A program made the translations under genes and the position numbers. The notes under the pieces were generated by a model. It saw only the letters and a program-made list of their open reading frames with translations. It did no database searches and was not told where the DNA came from. From JAMXLJ01 sp036558745 (GTDB taxonomy: Bacteria; Actinomycetota; Acidimicrobiia; IMCC26256; JAMXLJ01): a stretch of DNA of 64,000 nucleotides. The stretch covers positions 62,001-126,000 of the forward strand of contig DATBEZ010000033.1 in assembly GCA_036558745.1 (NCBI GenBank). The letters are read 5' to 3'. Below are positions 49,030 to 57,077 of this stretch, piece after piece. How positions within the stretch are numbered: the stretch's first letter is position 1; each line of letters begins with the position of its first letter.

Positions 49030-50783
49030 AGTCGCGGCGGACCATCGCCCGCCCGGTCAGGATCGCCCCGCTGGTCTCATCCTCCGCTCCGCCCGCGACC
49101 GCCGATCTCGACGAGCCGGACGCGCCGCGCGAGCCAGCTCCGTCAACATCGCCCCGGACCCGCGCGCGCGTCGGCGCCGCGGTCGCCGCGGGCCTCCTCC
49201 TCGCCGCCGCCCGTCCTCCGTTCGACATCGGTCCGCTCGCGCTCGTCGCGCTGGTGCCGCTCTGGTGGGCGTGGCGTGGCGCGACGCCGCGACAGGGCGC
49301 GCTCACGGGACTCGCGGGCGGGGTCGCCTACTACGGCGTCCTCGTGTACTGGGTGTGGTACTTCGGCGCGGTCGCGATCGTGCCGCTCGTGCTCATCCTC
49401 GCCGCGTCGTGGGCCGCGACCGGCGCGCTGGTCGCGTGGTTCTCGGGATGCGGACGGAGCGGAGCTCCGCTGGGCGCAGCCCCCTCGAGCGGGAGTGGGG
49501 GGAGCCAGAGACGCAGGGGCGTGCGCGGACCGTGGATCCTGGCGGCCTCGTGGGTGGTCCTCGAGGCCGTCATCGCGCGGTTCCCTGTCGGCGGGTTCTC
49601 GTGGGGCGAGGTCGGCTACGCCCTGCACGGGATCGCGTTCGGTCGCGCCCTCGCGAGCTGGGGCGGCGTCCCGCTGGTGTCGTTCGTCGTCGTGGCCGCC
49701 AGCGCGCTGCTCGTCGACGTCGCGGCCGGCGCACGCCGCCGCTCACGCCGCGACGTCGGCATGGCGGTCCTCGGCCTCGTCGCGCTCGTCGCGGCGGTCG
49801 CGGTGGCAGACGTGGCCCGGTTCACGCCCAAGTCGACGGGCACGCTGCGGTACGCGCTGATCCAGGGCAACGACAAGAACCGCGAGCTGACCCAGGCCGA
49901 GGTCGACGACGAGTACCTCACGAACAGCCACCTCCGCCTGGCGGCCCGGCTGCACGGCCACTACGACCTGATCGTGTTCCCGGAGTCCTCCCTCGACTCG
50001 GATCCGAAGGAGGATCCGGCGTTGCGGACCCGCCTCGTCGCCGTCGCCCGCGCCCACGGGGCCGACGTGCTCGCGAACGCCATCACCACCGATGCCCGCG
50101 GCCGCTCGTTCAACACCAACCTGCTCTACGAGCCGGGCGGCCGCCTGCAGGGCGAGTACTCGAAGCAGCACCTCGTCCCGTTCGGGGAGTACATCCCGAT
50201 GCAGAGCATCTTCGGTCACATCGGTGCCACGAAGCAGATCAAGACCCTGTTCAACGCGGGCCACGGCGACCGCATCTTCCACGTCGCGAACCGACCGATC
50301 GGCTCGGTCATCTGCTTCGAGACCGCGTTCGCTCCCATCGTTCGCAGCTATGTGCGCGACGGCGCGCAGGCGATCGTCGTCACCACCAACAACCGGTCGT
50401 ACCGGCGCTCGGCGAACTCGGCGCAGCACCTCGACACGAGCCAGATGCGCGCCGCGGAGACGGCCCGGCCGGTGCTGCACGCGTCGATCTCCGGCATCAC
50501 CGCGGTGTTCGACGCGTCGGGCCACCAGCTCCGCCGCACCCACCTCTTCCGCAACACGGTCGTCACCGGTGCGGTCACGACCACGACGGGGGAGACCCCC
50601 TACGTCCGCTACGGCGACTGGGTCGTGTGGGGGAGCGCGATCGCCGTCGCTGCGGCGACGATCGTCGTCATCGTCCGCCGACGCCGGGACGGCTCGAACC
50701 GGGACAGTTCCGGGTCCCTAGACTCGGGACGCACCGGAGCGCCGGCGGAGCCGCCGGCCACCCTGGGAGGCCGCGGTGACTGA
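48960..50783 (+). CDS. lnt: Apolipoprotein N-acyltransferase
   Basis: Up to 607 residues. About seven N-terminal transmembrane segments (for example LVALVPLWWAW, VYWVWYFGAVAIVPLVLI) precede a nitrilase-like domain with the full triad: Glu in LIVFPESSLD, Lys in GEYSKQHLVPFGEYIP, Cys in GSVICFETAF. It adds the third acyl chain to lipoproteins at the outer membrane face. The start is uncertain: GTG 48960 overlaps the DUF4193 gene by 70 bases, and CTG 49026 would give a CTGA overlap; no ATG or GTG lies between. A dispersed repeat is inserted in frame between helices 4 and 5. Confidence 0.88.
   Translation: MLPRPASHPAGRRGQDGLSRLRLKSRRTIARPVRIAPLVSSSAPPATADLDEPDAPREPAPSTSPRTRARVGAAVAAGLLLAAARPPFDIGPLALVALVPLWWAWRGATPRQGALTGLAGGVAYYGVLVYWVWYFGAVAIVPLVLILAASWAATGALVAWFSGCGRSGAPLGAAPSSGSGGSQRRRGVRGPWILAASWVVLEAVIARFPVGGFSWGEVGYALHGIAFGRALASWGGVPLVSFVVVAASALLVDVAAGARRRSRRDVGMAVLGLVALVAAVAVADVARFTPKSTGTLRYALIQGNDKNRELTQAEVDDEYLTNSHLRLAARLHGHYDLIVFPESSLDSDPKEDPALRTRLVAVARAHGADVLANAITTDARGRSFNTNLLYEPGGRLQGEYSKQHLVPFGEYIPMQSIFGHIGATKQIKTLFNAGHGDRIFHVANRPIGSVICFETAFAPIVRSYVRDGAQAIVVTTNNRSYRRSANSAQHLDTSQMRAAETARPVLHASISGITAVFDASGHQLRRTHLFRNTVVTGAVTTTTGETPYVRYGDWVVWGSAIAVAAATIVVIVRRRRDGSNRDSSGSLDSGRTGAPAEPPATLGGRGD
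49449..49522 (+). repeat. Dispersed GC-rich repeat, copy 4 (in frame inside lnt)
   Basis: Contains the 12-base palindrome GCGGAGCTCCGC (49460-49471) and the adjoining GGGCGCAGCCCCCTCGAGCG, closely matching copy 2 at 23282-23315. It keeps the lnt frame and encodes about 25 residues (CGRSGAPLGAAPSSGSGGSQ, then basic residues), which have no place in the Lnt fold. It lies between hydrophobic segments 4 and 5. Confidence 0.7.
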
Positions 50784-51435
50784 CGACAACCACGATGGTC
50801 CCGTCGAGCGCGCGCTCGATGTCCTCGTCTACGCGCCCCTCGGTCTCGCTGCACTCGCCCGCGACACGGTGCCCGGTCTGCTGCAGGGCTTCGCGGCGCG
50901 GGGCCGGGCCGAGCTCGAGCGCCGGCGCCACAATGCCCAGGAGAAGGTCACGCAGGCGCGCGCCGTCGGGCGCTTCGCGCTCGACTACGGCGCGCCGATG
51001 GTCCGCCAGAAGGTCGAGCGACACATCACCGAGGCGCGCGGGCGCGCCGAGCAGACCTTCACGGGACTCGTGATCCACCGGGAGGACGCGTTCGGCAACA
51101 ACGCGGGCGCGGTCGACTCCGCGGTCGACGTCGTGGAGGCCAGCGAGGACGAGCCGGTCGACACCGCGAGCCTCGAGGACGCGGCCGACGCCGCGATACC
51201 GGCGTCGAGCGCGCCGGCTGCGTCGCACGCGGGCGGGACCAACGGTGCGGGCGCCGGCATCCCGCCGTCGCCGTCGGGTCTTCCGATCCCCGACTACGAC
51301 GAGCTGTCCGCATCACAGGTCGTGTCGCGACTGCCGGGCCTCGGGCTCGACGAGCTCGAGGCGATCCGGACCTACGAGACCCACGGGCGGGGCCGGCGCA
51401 CCATTCTCGGCAAGATCGACCAGCTCGTCCGCTGA
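50776..51435 (+). CDS. Hypothetical protein with C-terminal helical module
   Basis: A 219-residue protein. The N-terminal half is helical (EDRALDVLVYAPLGLAALARD-like, then RAELERRRHNAQEKVTQARA), the middle is Ala/Ser/Gly-rich. The C-terminal LPIPDYDELSASQVVSRLPG, then LDELEAIRTYETHGRGRRTI, is a short helical module often seen at the ends of actinobacterial membrane-associated proteins; its function is unknown. GTG 50776 has GGGAGG six bases upstream and overlaps lnt by eight bases. It might act with lipoprotein or envelope proteins. Confidence 0.7.
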   Translation: MTDDNHDGPVERALDVLVYAPLGLAALARDTVPGLLQGFAARGRAELERRRHNAQEKVTQARAVGRFALDYGAPMVRQKVERHITEARGRAEQTFTGLVIHREDAFGNNAGAVDSAVDVVEASEDEPVDTASLEDAADAAIPASSAPAASHAGGTNGAGAGIPPSPSGLPIPDYDELSASQVVSRLPGLGLDELEAIRTYETHGRGRRTILGKIDQLVR

Positions 51436-51439
51436 ACCG

Positions 51440-51907
51440 GTGGAGGCCAGCCGCGCCGCCTGCCCGGACGACGTCCCCGAGATCGCGCGCCTGGCGCGCG
51501 CGTTGCGCGCCGAGCTCTCGTCGACGCGGGGCGGCCCGGTGTGGTCGCAGCGCGAGGCGTTGCCCGAGCCGCTCGACGACGCCTACGCGACGATGCTCGA
51601 GCGCGACGACGCGCACGTTGTCGTGGGCACCATCGACGGTGTCATCGTCGGGTTCGCCGCGGTGGTGGTCGAGACACTCCACGACGGCGCGCGTCTCGGC
51701 GTCATCACCGACCTCTACGTCGAGGCGGGCGCGCGCGAAGTCGGCGTGGGGGAGTCGATGGTCGCCGCGGTGCTCGCGTTCTGCACCGAGGCCCGATGCA
51801 TCGGCGTCGACGCGTACGCGCTCCCCGGCAACCGCGCGGCCAAGAACTTCTTCGAAGAGTCGGGCTTCACCGCACGTGTCCTCGTCATGCACCGGTCGGT
51901 CCTGTGA
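51440..51907 (+). CDS. GNAT-family N-acetyltransferase
   Basis: A 155-residue protein of the GCN5-related acetyltransferase fold. VVGTIDGVIVGFAAVVVETL is the central hairpin, LGVITDLYVEAGAREVGVGE the beta4-acetyl-CoA-binding region (the usual Q/RxxGxG/A loop is REVGVGE), and NRAAKNFFEESGFTARVLVMHR the C-terminal signature. Substrate unknown. GTG 51440 starts four bases after the preceding gene; it overlaps the Nudix gene by four bases, so the two are probably co-expressed. Confidence 0.87.
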   Translation: MEASRAACPDDVPEIARLARALRAELSSTRGGPVWSQREALPEPLDDAYATMLERDDAHVVVGTIDGVIVGFAAVVVETLHDGARLGVITDLYVEAGAREVGVGESMVAAVLAFCTEARCIGVDAYALPGNRAAKNFFEESGFTARVLVMHRSVL

Positions 51908-52353
51908 ACGCGGACGCGCCCCCCGCCGGGCCCGTCCCCGAGCTCGCGGTGGGCGCGGTCGCGACCCGCGGTCACGAGCTGCTGCTCGTCCGGCGCGGAC
52001 ACGGTCCCGCAGCCGGCAGCTGGTCGGTCCCCGGTGGCCGCGTGCACTTCGGGGAGGATCTGCGCGAGGCCGTCGTGCGCGAGCTCGCCGAGGAGACGGG
52101 GCTCGAGGGTGTGGTGTCGAGCTTCCTCGGTTGGGTCGAGCGCATCGGCGACGAGGGCGGCGCGCCGTACCACTTCGTGATCCTCGACTTCGTCGTCGAC
52201 GTGCTCGACGCGACCGTGCCCGTCGCCGGTGACGACGCAGACGAGGCCGCGTGGATCCCCTTCGACGAGCTGGCGGATCTCCGCCTGGCCGAGGGTCTCG
52301 ACGACTTCCTCCGCGAGCACGGCGTTCTCACCGACGACGAGATCGAGCTGTAA
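51904..52353 (+). CDS. Nudix hydrolase
   Basis: A 149-residue pyrophosphohydrolase with the Nudix box GGRVHFGEDLREAVVRELAEETGLEG near residue 43, with all box glutamates and the REUxEE core. The upstream strand LLVRRGHGPAAGSWSVPGG is typical of ADP-ribose/MutT-like members. C-terminal WIPFDELADLRLAEGLDDFL. Substrate cannot be told from sequence. GTG 51904 overlaps the GNAT gene (GTGA). Convergent with the CZB gene. Confidence 0.92.
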   Translation: MNADAPPAGPVPELAVGAVATRGHELLLVRRGHGPAAGSWSVPGGRVHFGEDLREAVVRELAEETGLEGVVSSFLGWVERIGDEGGAPYHFVILDFVVDVLDATVPVAGDDADEAAWIPFDELADLRLAEGLDDFLREHGVLTDDEIEL

Positions 52354-52382
52354 TCACGGCCGACGTGCTGCGGCCTCGTGGC

Positions 52383-52745
52383 TCAGGCAGCCCGGTCCTG
52401 CCAGCGAACCAGCGCGAGCGTCAACGCCGCCGACGCGGCGGCGAAGCGGCTCGACGCGCTCATCGCCGTCTGCGCCTCGGCGGCCCTCCCGGCGACGGCG
52501 AGCTCCACGACCTCGCTCGCGAGCCGGTGGAACTCGGCATGGAGGCCCTGCACGTCGGCAGAGTTCCCGGGCGCCGCATCCGCCCCGACGGTCTCGTGGA
52601 GCCACCGCCCGAACGGACATGCCTCGGCGTCGGCCGCCTGCCGAACCGAATCCCACAGTTTCCGCACCGCGTCGACCAGCTGCAGCTTCCACGACCCGTG
52701 CGCCGCAATGGCCCGGGCGATCTCGTCAGGCTCGCAGCCGTCCAT
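52383..52745 (-). CDS. Stand-alone CZB (chemoreceptor zinc-binding) domain protein
   Basis: A 120-residue helical protein. Zinc ligands expected of the CZB domain are visible: His in IAAHGSWKLQL, Cys in EACPFGRWLHE, and HxxxH in LHAEFHRLASEVVEL. CZB domains usually end chemoreceptors or diguanylate cyclases and sense zinc or hypochlorite; here the domain is alone. It is divergent from a PAS histidine kinase and two response regulators and might sense for them. The ATG at 52745 gives a clean start. Confidence 0.85.
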   Translation of the reverse strand: MDGCEPDEIARAIAAHGSWKLQLVDAVRKLWDSVRQAADAEACPFGRWLHETVGADAAPGNSADVQGLHAEFHRLASEVVELAVAGRAAEAQTAMSASSRFAAASAALTLALVRWQDRAA

Positions 52746-53017
52746 CCAAACTGATCGGCCCCCCCGTGCGCCCGGACCTGGTGCCAAAACCCTCACTTTG
52801 TTGCGCTGTCCGGGGTGTGCGGATGATGGGCGGTGCCTCCGGCCCGCCACCGCCCATAATCCACGTTATGTAAACTGGGTCATCGCGCAGCCCGGCTGCG
52901 GTATGCCCCGCCCCTGCCCCCCGTGGCCGGGCCTGCGCAGGGGCCCGCGCCGTTCCTCTCCTCGGGGATGCTCAAGCGTGGGCGCCGGGAGCCGATGGAA
53001 CCCGCGGAGGTGTGCGC
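52746..53017. promoter_or_regulatory. Divergent control region CZB / histidine kinase
   Basis: A 272-base gap. On the minus strand, GCCGATCA at 52759-52752 resembles a sigma-28 -10, but no TAAA box lies 15 bases upstream. On the plus strand, TAAACT (52871-52876) is a possible -10. An 8-bp inverted repeat (52828-52835 with 52848-52855) separates the two. No small gene was recognised. Confidence 0.35.
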
Positions 53018-54289
53018 ATGACCGCCGAGCGGATCGCGCCCGCGGAACCGCCCGTGAGGCTCGGCCATCCTGCCCGCGACGACGCCGCGTCCTTCCGCGC
53101 GCTCTTCGGCGGGGCCGGTACCGGCGTCGTGGAGCTCGACGACGAGGGTCGCATCCGCCGGGCCAACCCCCGCCTCGCCGAGATGCTGGCCCACCCGGAG
53201 GCCGCGCTCGCCGGCCGGGCGCTCGCCGACTTCGTGGCCCGGTCCCAGGCGCCCGGTCTCCGGTCCGGGATCGCGGAGCTGATCGCCGGCGGCGCGGCGT
53301 CGTTCGACACCGAGCTGCGCCTGACCTCCGGCACCGCGACGGTGTGGGTGGACCTGTCGCTCGTGTCGGTGCCCGGGCCTGCGGCCGGGACCACGGGGCT
53401 CGTCGGCCTCGTGAAGGACGTGACGCCGGCGAAGCGGCTCGAGATCGAGCGCCAGCACGGGGCGAAGATGGAGGCGGTCGGTCGCCTCGCCGCCGGGATC
53501 GCCCACGAGCTCAACACGCCGATCCAGTTCATCGGCGACAACGTGCACTTCCTCGACGAGGCGTTCGGCGGCCTGCTGGCGCTGTGCGAGCGGCTCGTGG
53601 CCCTGAGCGAGGCGGCCGCGACCGACCCGCCGACCGCTGACGCGATCCGCGACGCACTCGACACCGCGGACCTCGACTACCTGCGCGAGGAGGTCCCCCG
53701 CGCCGTCGACCAGACCCTCGACGGTGTCGATCGCGTCGCCCGCATCGTCAAGGCGATGAAGGCGTTCGGTCATCCCGAGGACCGCGAGCAGCGCGCGTTC
53801 GACGTGAACAAGGCCATCGAGTCCGCGTTGACCGTCGCGCGCAACGAGCTGAAGTACGTCGCGGACGTGGAGACGGAGCTCGGTGAAGTGCCGGCCGTTC
53901 GCTGCTTCCCGAGTGATGTGAACCAGGTGCTGCTGAACCTCCTGCTGAACGCGGCGGAGGCCATCGAGGAGCACGTGGGCTCCTCTGGGCGCCGCGGTGT
54001 GATCCGTGTGCGCACGTGGCGCGACGGCGACGACGCGGTGATCGAGGTGTCCGACACCGGACCGGGCGTGCCACCCGAGCTGCGCTCGCGCATCTTCGAG
54101 CCGTTCTTCACGACCAAGGAGGTCGGCAAGGGAACGGGTCAGGGCCTCGCGCTCGTCCACGGCGTCGTCACGGAGAACCACGGCGGCTCGGTCGAGCTCG
54201 TCTCCACGCCCGCCGACGGGGCGACGTTCGTGGTGCGCCTCCCGATCGCGGGGCTCCCCACTCCCCCGGAGCAACCGTGTCGGGCGTGA
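53018..54289 (+). CDS. PAS-domain sensor histidine kinase
   Basis: A 423-residue soluble kinase. The PAS domain covers residues about 30-140 (GAGTGVVELDDEGRIRRANPRLAEML). The H-box is GRLAAGIAHELNTPIQFIGDN, followed by a long insert helix; the N-box is NQVLLNLLLNAAEAIEEH; the G boxes are SDTGPGVP and FEPFFTTKEVGKGTGQGLAL. No transmembrane helices, so signal input is cytoplasmic. ATG 53018 is preceded by GGAGG at seven bases. The gene overlaps the following response regulator, suggesting a phosphorelay with two receivers. Confidence 0.93.
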   Translation: MTAERIAPAEPPVRLGHPARDDAASFRALFGGAGTGVVELDDEGRIRRANPRLAEMLAHPEAALAGRALADFVARSQAPGLRSGIAELIAGGAASFDTELRLTSGTATVWVDLSLVSVPGPAAGTTGLVGLVKDVTPAKRLEIERQHGAKMEAVGRLAAGIAHELNTPIQFIGDNVHFLDEAFGGLLALCERLVALSEAAATDPPTADAIRDALDTADLDYLREEVPRAVDQTLDGVDRVARIVKAMKAFGHPEDREQRAFDVNKAIESALTVARNELKYVADVETELGEVPAVRCFPSDVNQVLLNLLLNAAEAIEEHVGSSGRRGVIRVRTWRDGDDAVIEVSDTGPGVPPELRSRIFEPFFTTKEVGKGTGQGLALVHGVVTENHGGSVELVSTPADGATFVVRLPIAGLPTPPEQPCRA

Positions 54290-55488
54290 AGCGCGTGCTC
54301 GTCGTCGACGACGAGGCGCGCGTCGTCGACGCGCTCGGCCGGTCGCTGCGCAGCGAGCGTCGCTACTGGTCGGTGACGACGGCGACCAGCGGCGCGCAGG
54401 CCGTCGAGCTGCTCGAGGCCGAGCCGTTCGACGCGATCCTGACCGACATGCTCATGCCGGGCATGGACGGCGTCGAGCTGCTGGGCTGGGCGCGCGAACG
54501 GCGCCCGGAGACGCTGCGGATCGTGCTCTCGGGTCACACCGGCCCGGAGCTCGCGTTGCGCACGCTGCCCGTCGCGCACCAGTTCCGGTCCAAGCCCTGC
54601 AACGGCGCGGAGCTCAAGAGCACGATCGCGCGCGGGCTGATGTTCCACGACCTGGTCGACGACCCGGTCCTGCGCCGCGCGGTCGGTCACGTCGCCGCGC
54701 TGCCGAGTCCGTCGCGCACCACCGACCGGCTCCCCGCGTTGCTCGACGACGCGACGACGCCGGTCGACACGATCGCGGGCGCGCTGGTCGAAGACGTCGC
54801 CGCGACCGCGAAGCTCTTGCAGATCGTGAACTCCTCGTTCTTCGGGTTGCCCGTCGCGGGACAGGCGGGAGTCAGCACCGCGGTGCGCTACCTCGGGGTC
54901 GAGTGCCTGCGCGCGATCTTTCTCGAGGGCGGGTTGCTGCTGCCGCCCGCGGGTGCCGCGGCGGACGGCGCCGCGCTCGCGACGCTTGCGCGCCACTCGC
55001 TGCTCGTCGCGACCGTGGCGCGCGAGCTGACGTCGGATCGCAGCATGGCCGACGCCGCGTTCGCGGCCGGGCTCGTGCACGCGATCGGACGGCTGGTGCT
55101 CGCGGCCGAGCTGCCCGACGACTTCGTGTCGGTCCCGGAGGACGGCGACGAGCCGCCCGAGGTCCGGGGCGCGACCGTGAATCAGCTCGGCGCGTCGTTG
55201 CTCGCGATGTGGGGCCTCCCCCAGCCCATCGTCGAGGCCGTCGCACGGAACCACATGGCCCCGCTCATCGCCGGCAGCGCCGACGGCCCGGTCGTCGAGA
55301 TCACGGACGCGGTGTACCTGGCCGACGTGCTCGTGCGCTCGTTCGACCGCGACCGGAACCTCCCTGCGTCGTTCCAGGACGAGCTGGTGACGTTCGGGCT
55401 GACCGACCGCCTGCCCGGGCTCGAGGCCCTCATGGCCCGCACGGCCGACGGCATGCAGGACGACCACGCGCTGCGGAGGGTCTCGTGA
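54277..55488 (+). CDS. Response regulator with HDOD output domain
   Basis: A 403-residue protein: receiver domain (VKRVLVVDDEARVVDALG, phospho-acceptor Asp in ILTDMLMPGMDG, KPC near residue 108) followed by an HDOD domain from residue about 140 (PALLDDATTPVDTIAGALVEDVAATAKLLQIVNSSFFGLP). The HDOD module is a non-catalytic relative of HD domains. GTG 54277 is chosen with GGAG at five bases; GTG 54286 would give a GTGA overlap with the kinase. It is translated together with the kinase and the next regulator. Confidence 0.9.
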   Translation: MSGVKRVLVVDDEARVVDALGRSLRSERRYWSVTTATSGAQAVELLEAEPFDAILTDMLMPGMDGVELLGWARERRPETLRIVLSGHTGPELALRTLPVAHQFRSKPCNGAELKSTIARGLMFHDLVDDPVLRRAVGHVAALPSPSRTTDRLPALLDDATTPVDTIAGALVEDVAATAKLLQIVNSSFFGLPVAGQAGVSTAVRYLGVECLRAIFLEGGLLLPPAGAAADGAALATLARHSLLVATVARELTSDRSMADAAFAAGLVHAIGRLVLAAELPDDFVSVPEDGDEPPEVRGATVNQLGASLLAMWGLPQPIVEAVARNHMAPLIAGSADGPVVEITDAVYLADVLVRSFDRDRNLPASFQDELVTFGLTDRLPGLEALMARTADGMQDDHALRRVS

Positions 55489-56672
55489 GCGCGCGCACGC
55501 TCCCGACCGTCCTGCTCGTCGACGACGACCTCGCGCTGCTCGAGGGGCTCCGCCGGCGCCTGCGCCGTTCGTTCGACGTGCACCTCGCGGGCGACGGCGA
55601 GGCCGCGCTCGCGGCGTTGCGCACGCTTCCGCAGTGCAGCGTGGTGGTCGCCGACATGCTCATGCCCGGGATGAAGGGCACCGACCTGCTCGCGCGGGTT
55701 CGCGAGCAGTACCCCGACGTCGTGCGGGTGCTGTTGACCGGTTACGCCGACGTCGACGCCGCGATCGCGGCCGTGAACACCGCGGGCACGTTCCGGTTCC
55801 TGTGCAAGCCGTGTCGGGCCTCGGAGCTGCGCGAGACCCTCGAGGACGCGGTGCGCCAGCACGAGCTCGTCACCGCGGAGCGCGAGCTCCTGGAGCAGAC
55901 CCTGCGGGGCACGATCCGCGCGCTGTCGGAGGCGCTCGCGCTCTCGCACCCGAAGGCGTTCGCGCACACGGTGCGGCGCGCGGAGATCGTCAGCCTGCTC
56001 GTCGCCGATCTCCCCGACGCGGAGAAGTGGGCGATCGACATCGCTGCGATGCTCGCCGATGTCGGCGTGGTGACGCTGCCGCCCGACGTCGTCGACAAGC
56101 TCTACGGCGGCAATCCGCTCACACCACACGAGCAGGCGATGGTCGACCGGCTGCCCCTGGTCGCGACCCGTCTGCTCGGTCCGATCCCCCGCCTCGACCG
56201 GGTGCTCGAGATCCTCCGCTACCAGGAGCGCCGCTACGACGGCGCCGACGGCGCGGCAGGTCCCGTCGGCGACGCGATCCCGCTCGGCGCGCGCGTGCTC
56301 AAGCTGGCCCGCGACGTCGAGGAGATCGAGTCGAGCGGCGGTTGGTCGTGTGTCGAGTCGATCGAGCTCGTGCGCCGTCGCACCGGCGCATACGACGTGA
56401 CGCTGGTGGAGAAGCTCGCCGCGGCACGCGAGGCGGAGGGACGGTCGCGCCTCATGGAGGTCGACCTCGGCGAGCTCGACGACGTCCCGTTCGGGTCGGT
56501 GCTCGCCCGCGATCTCGTCACCGACGACGGCATCCTCCTCGCCGCGCGCGGGCAACCGGTCACTGCGGGCATGCGCGACCGCCTCGGCAACTGGCCGACC
56601 CGCGTCCCGCTGCGCGAGCCGATGCTCGTCTCGGTCCCGCTCGAGACCTCCGTCGACGCCCTCCCCGCCTGA
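55485..56672 (+). CDS. Response regulator with degenerate HD-GYP-like output domain
   Basis: A 395-residue protein. The receiver domain has LLVDDDLALLEGLRRRLRR, Asp in VVVADMLMPGMKG and the invariant Lys in FLCKPCRASEL. The output domain aligns with HD-GYP phosphodiesterases in order (SHPKAFAHTVRRAEIVSLLV; AAMLADVGVVTLPPDVVDKL; LRYQERRYDGADGA), but His-Asp of the HD pair is replaced by Ala-Asp and the GYP triad is lost. It is therefore probably not a c-di-GMP hydrolase. The C-terminal small domain (FGSVLARDLVTDDGILLAARGQ) is also typical. GTG 55485 overlaps the preceding gene. Confidence 0.88.
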   Translation: MSARTLPTVLLVDDDLALLEGLRRRLRRSFDVHLAGDGEAALAALRTLPQCSVVVADMLMPGMKGTDLLARVREQYPDVVRVLLTGYADVDAAIAAVNTAGTFRFLCKPCRASELRETLEDAVRQHELVTAERELLEQTLRGTIRALSEALALSHPKAFAHTVRRAEIVSLLVADLPDAEKWAIDIAAMLADVGVVTLPPDVVDKLYGGNPLTPHEQAMVDRLPLVATRLLGPIPRLDRVLEILRYQERRYDGADGAAGPVGDAIPLGARVLKLARDVEEIESSGGWSCVESIELVRRRTGAYDVTLVEKLAAAREAEGRSRLMEVDLGELDDVPFGSVLARDLVTDDGILLAARGQPVTAGMRDRLGNWPTRVPLREPMLVSVPLETSVDALPA

Positions 56673-56694
56673 CCCCACCCCGTCGGTCAGTCGG

Positions 56695-56727
56695 GACGAA
56701 TTCCTGCTGCATGAGTCGGAACTCGTC
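56695..56727. terminator. Hairpin between convergent genes
   Basis: GACGAATTCC (56695-56704) and GGAACTCGTC (56718-56727) form a 10-base stem with one G-T pair and a 13-base loop in the 79-base gap between a response regulator gene and a minus-strand GNAT remnant. It may terminate both transcripts. There is no T-tract. Confidence 0.4.
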
Positions 56728-56751
56728 TCAACTCGGCGGGGAGGCGCCGTG

Positions 56752-57068
56752 TCAGGTGAAGGTCAGCTCGAAGACCAGCTCGTCGTGGATCGGGATGCCG
56801 TCGGCACCGGTGGGCGGGATGGTGGGCTTCAGCCGCGCACGCGCGTCGTCGACCGCGACGCGTCGAGCGTGACGACCTCGCAGTCGTCGCCGCGCACCGC
56901 GAACGTCAGCACGCCGGCCACGCGCCCCTCGTGCTCGAGCACCAGCCGCGGTATCGACCCCGGATCGACGAGCTCGCCGCAGCGGGCCACCACGTCGCCC
57001 CGGGCGGCGACCACCGCGTCGGCCTCGGCGACGGCACCCGGCTCCACGAGGCGCAGGCCGAGGCCCAC
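56752..57068 (-). pseudogene. GNAT acetyltransferase remnant with internal deletion
   Basis: The minus-strand frame from GTG 57068 encodes an N-terminal GNAT part (RLVLEHEGRVAGVLTFAVRGDD, ending EVVTLDA) that stops at 56829. The sequence then resumes in another frame near 56859 with DDARARLKPTIPPTGADGIP, then DELVFEL, the C-terminus of the same family. The middle third, including the acetyl-CoA-binding loop, is missing, about 45-55 residues compared with typical members, and the frame is broken. It starts 10 bases after gcvPB and looks like a decayed last gene of that operon. Confidence 0.7.
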
Positions 57069-57077
57069 CGGGACGCC

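Noticed and set aside
52751..52758. Sigma-28 promoter for the CZB gene
   Set aside because: GCCGATCA is present on the minus strand, but no TAAA-like box is found 15 bases upstream, so only half the signal is there.
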